From JBHELT01 sp046262935 (GTDB taxonomy: Bacteria; Actinomycetota; CADDZG01; JAHWKV01): a stretch of DNA of 12,615 nt. Where the stretch lies: positions 1 through 12,615 of the forward strand of contig JBHELT010000005.1 in the NCBI GenBank assembly GCA_046262935.1, read 5' to 3'. The translations under genes were made by a program, and so were the position numbers. Below, one piece after another: positions 11,649-12,615 of the stretch. The stretch's first letter is position 1. The number at the start of each line of letters is the position of its first letter. A model generated the notes under the pieces. The model saw nothing but the letters and a program-made list of their open reading frames with translations. It had not been told where the DNA came from and did no database searches.

Positions 11649-12615
11649 GCTTGCCTCGCAATTCATGTGCTCTTTCCAATGACTCGATCAGAGTTGTTGG
11701 TTTTCCGAGGAGTAAAGGCTGCGAGAGAGATATCTCATTTCGACGATTGCCCCCTATTCCTCGCGGCAATGCGAAAGCCATCAGAAGAACCGCAGCAGTC
11801 ACCAGTGTCCACGGTAGATAGTTCGAAGTTGCATCGGCCCCCTTGTAGCCGAATGGTGTAGTCGCGTCCGGGAACCCCGGCGGCGCCTGCTTAGCGGTGA
11901 TCGAGTCGGTTGACGTGTAGGAAGGGTGATACCAATCTCCCGCCGGTGTCCACACGTAATCGAAAGCGCCCATCTGTTCGGTCCACTTCGGGATGAATGG
12001 AACGACTCCCGAGCCAAGGATCGCAAGGTTCTTACGTGGTCTGGCGATGGTTTCCTGAGTTGAGATGCAATAGACAACGCCATTGTTCGCGGCGAAGTAA
12101 AGGTTCCTGCCGTCGTCAGCAGGTGTGGTTTGCACGAGCTCATCGAGATCGAGGAAGGGCTTTGGCTTGGTGTCGCCGAACGGGGGGTATTGCGCTTTGT
12201 CGTCCCATTTCACCTCGAAGCTGAAGACCTCTTCCCCGGTCTTCCAATCGTAGCCCTTCATCTTGTGGGCGAATGAGTCGGCGACGTACACCACCCCACC
12301 TGCAACGACTGGGCTCGAAACATTGGATGCTCTGTGTTCCCAAGGACCGTTCTGACAATTCGCCGGGGTCAGGCAATGGGAGCCGTCGTTGGACGTGTAT
12401 AGGTCTTCGCCATCGGGGCGCCTAGAAACGGTCGCATCACGCAGAGCCTTGGGGATGGTTTCCATCGGTATCTTCATGAAGATGGATTGATCGGCGGGGT
12501 CATCCCAGTTGACGCGGTAGATGTAGCCGTCGTGGTTTGGGGCATAGACAACCCTTCGACCGTCTTCCCAATCGGCGATGGAGAAGCCTGCGGAGAAAAC
12601 GGCGCCACCTATAAC
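11638..12615 (-). CDS. PQQ-type beta-propeller protein with C-terminal membrane anchor (5' end outside window)
   Basis: The frame is open to the right edge, giving 325 residues of the C-terminal part. Propeller-blade signatures are VVYAPNHDGYIYRVNW, GGVVYVADSFAHKMKGYDWK and GRNLYFAANNGVVYCIST, the Y-x-x-x-x-D/N-G-x-x-x-x-x-D/S pattern of PQQ-binding-like repeats. A proline-rich linker precedes a membrane helix (LPWTLVTAAVLLMAFALPRG) and a short basic cytoplasmic tail. The propeller would thus lie outside the membrane. Whether it binds pyrroloquinoline quinone and is a dehydrogenase, or is only a scaffold/assembly factor like BamB, cannot be judged because the N-terminal part is missing. It is first in view of a three-gene - strand operon. 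Confidence 0.82.
   Translation of the reverse strand, partial: VIGGAVFSAGFSIADWEDGRRVVYAPNHDGYIYRVNWDDPADQSIFMKIPMETIPKALRDATVSRRPDGEDLYTSNDGSHCLTPANCQNGPWEHRASNVSSPVVAGGVVYVADSFAHKMKGYDWKTGEEVFSFEVKWDDKAQYPPFGDTKPKPFLDLDELVQTTPADDGRNLYFAANNGVVYCISTQETIARPRKNLAILGSGVVPFIPKWTEQMGAFDYVWTPAGDWYHPSYTSTDSITAKQAPPGFPDATTPFGYKGADATSNYLPWTLVTAAVLLMAFALPRGIGGNRRNEISLSQPLLLGKPTTLIESLERAHELRGKHGL

Overview
The window is bacterial DNA of moderate GC with two differently organised parts. Positions 1 to about 9695 are accessory DNA read entirely on the + strand. Positions 9697 to 12615 are the start of a - strand block that looks like stable core-type sequence. The gene content (an APH(6)/hydroxyurea-type phosphotransferase, DUF1304, VOC proteins, a Tat-type lipoprotein and a membrane-anchored quinoprotein-like propeller) would fit a free-living actinobacterium, perhaps Acidimicrobiia-like. 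That placement is an inference from protein character, not from a marker gene.

Region 1 (1-3281) is a piece of an integron gene-cassette array. Nine attC-like recombination sites follow short + strand genes: 75-137, 659-725, 1230-1296, 1515-1580, 2106-2173, 2501-2566, 2597-2672, 2811-2867 and 3200-3281. Five or six have good inverse-core/core pairs (RYYYAAC...GTTRRRY), and several share an almost identical hairpin centre. Cassette genes include a two-gene toxin-antitoxin-like pair (763-1235), small membrane proteins (1305-1511, 1592-1834, 2886-3236), a DUF6429 protein (1831-2154), a DUF1905 protein (2212-2490) and a truncated small antitoxin-like ORF running into an attC (2705-2866). The integrase is not in the window; site polarity places it to the left. 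The right-hand sites are the most degenerate, as expected at the old, distal end of an array.

Region 2 (3401-5812) looks like one tightly coupled transcription unit. Two very short ORFs lead into five genes joined by ATGA/TTGA-type overlaps: ankyrin-repeat protein, SRPBCC/AHSA1 protein, VOC (glyoxalase/bleomycin-resistance) protein, small basic protein, and a tandem-repeat helix-turn-helix-like protein. Its function is unknown.

Region 3 (5923-9695) holds further accessory genes: DUF1801, a second VOC protein, a frameshifted regulator remnant, a DUF1304 membrane protein, a four-helix membrane protein with a lipoprotein, and an APH(6)-like antibiotic/hydroxyurea phosphotransferase. No convincing attC was found between 3282 and 9695.

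Region 4 (9697-12615, - strand) reads right to left: a PQQ-type beta-propeller with a C-terminal membrane helix (its 5' end lies beyond the window), a small one-helix membrane protein, and a Tat/lipobox substrate-binding protein of the branched-chain amino-acid/amide ABC family. The overlaps suggest one operon. It meets the phosphotransferase gene tail to tail with one base between stop codons, which is a likely boundary of the accessory region.
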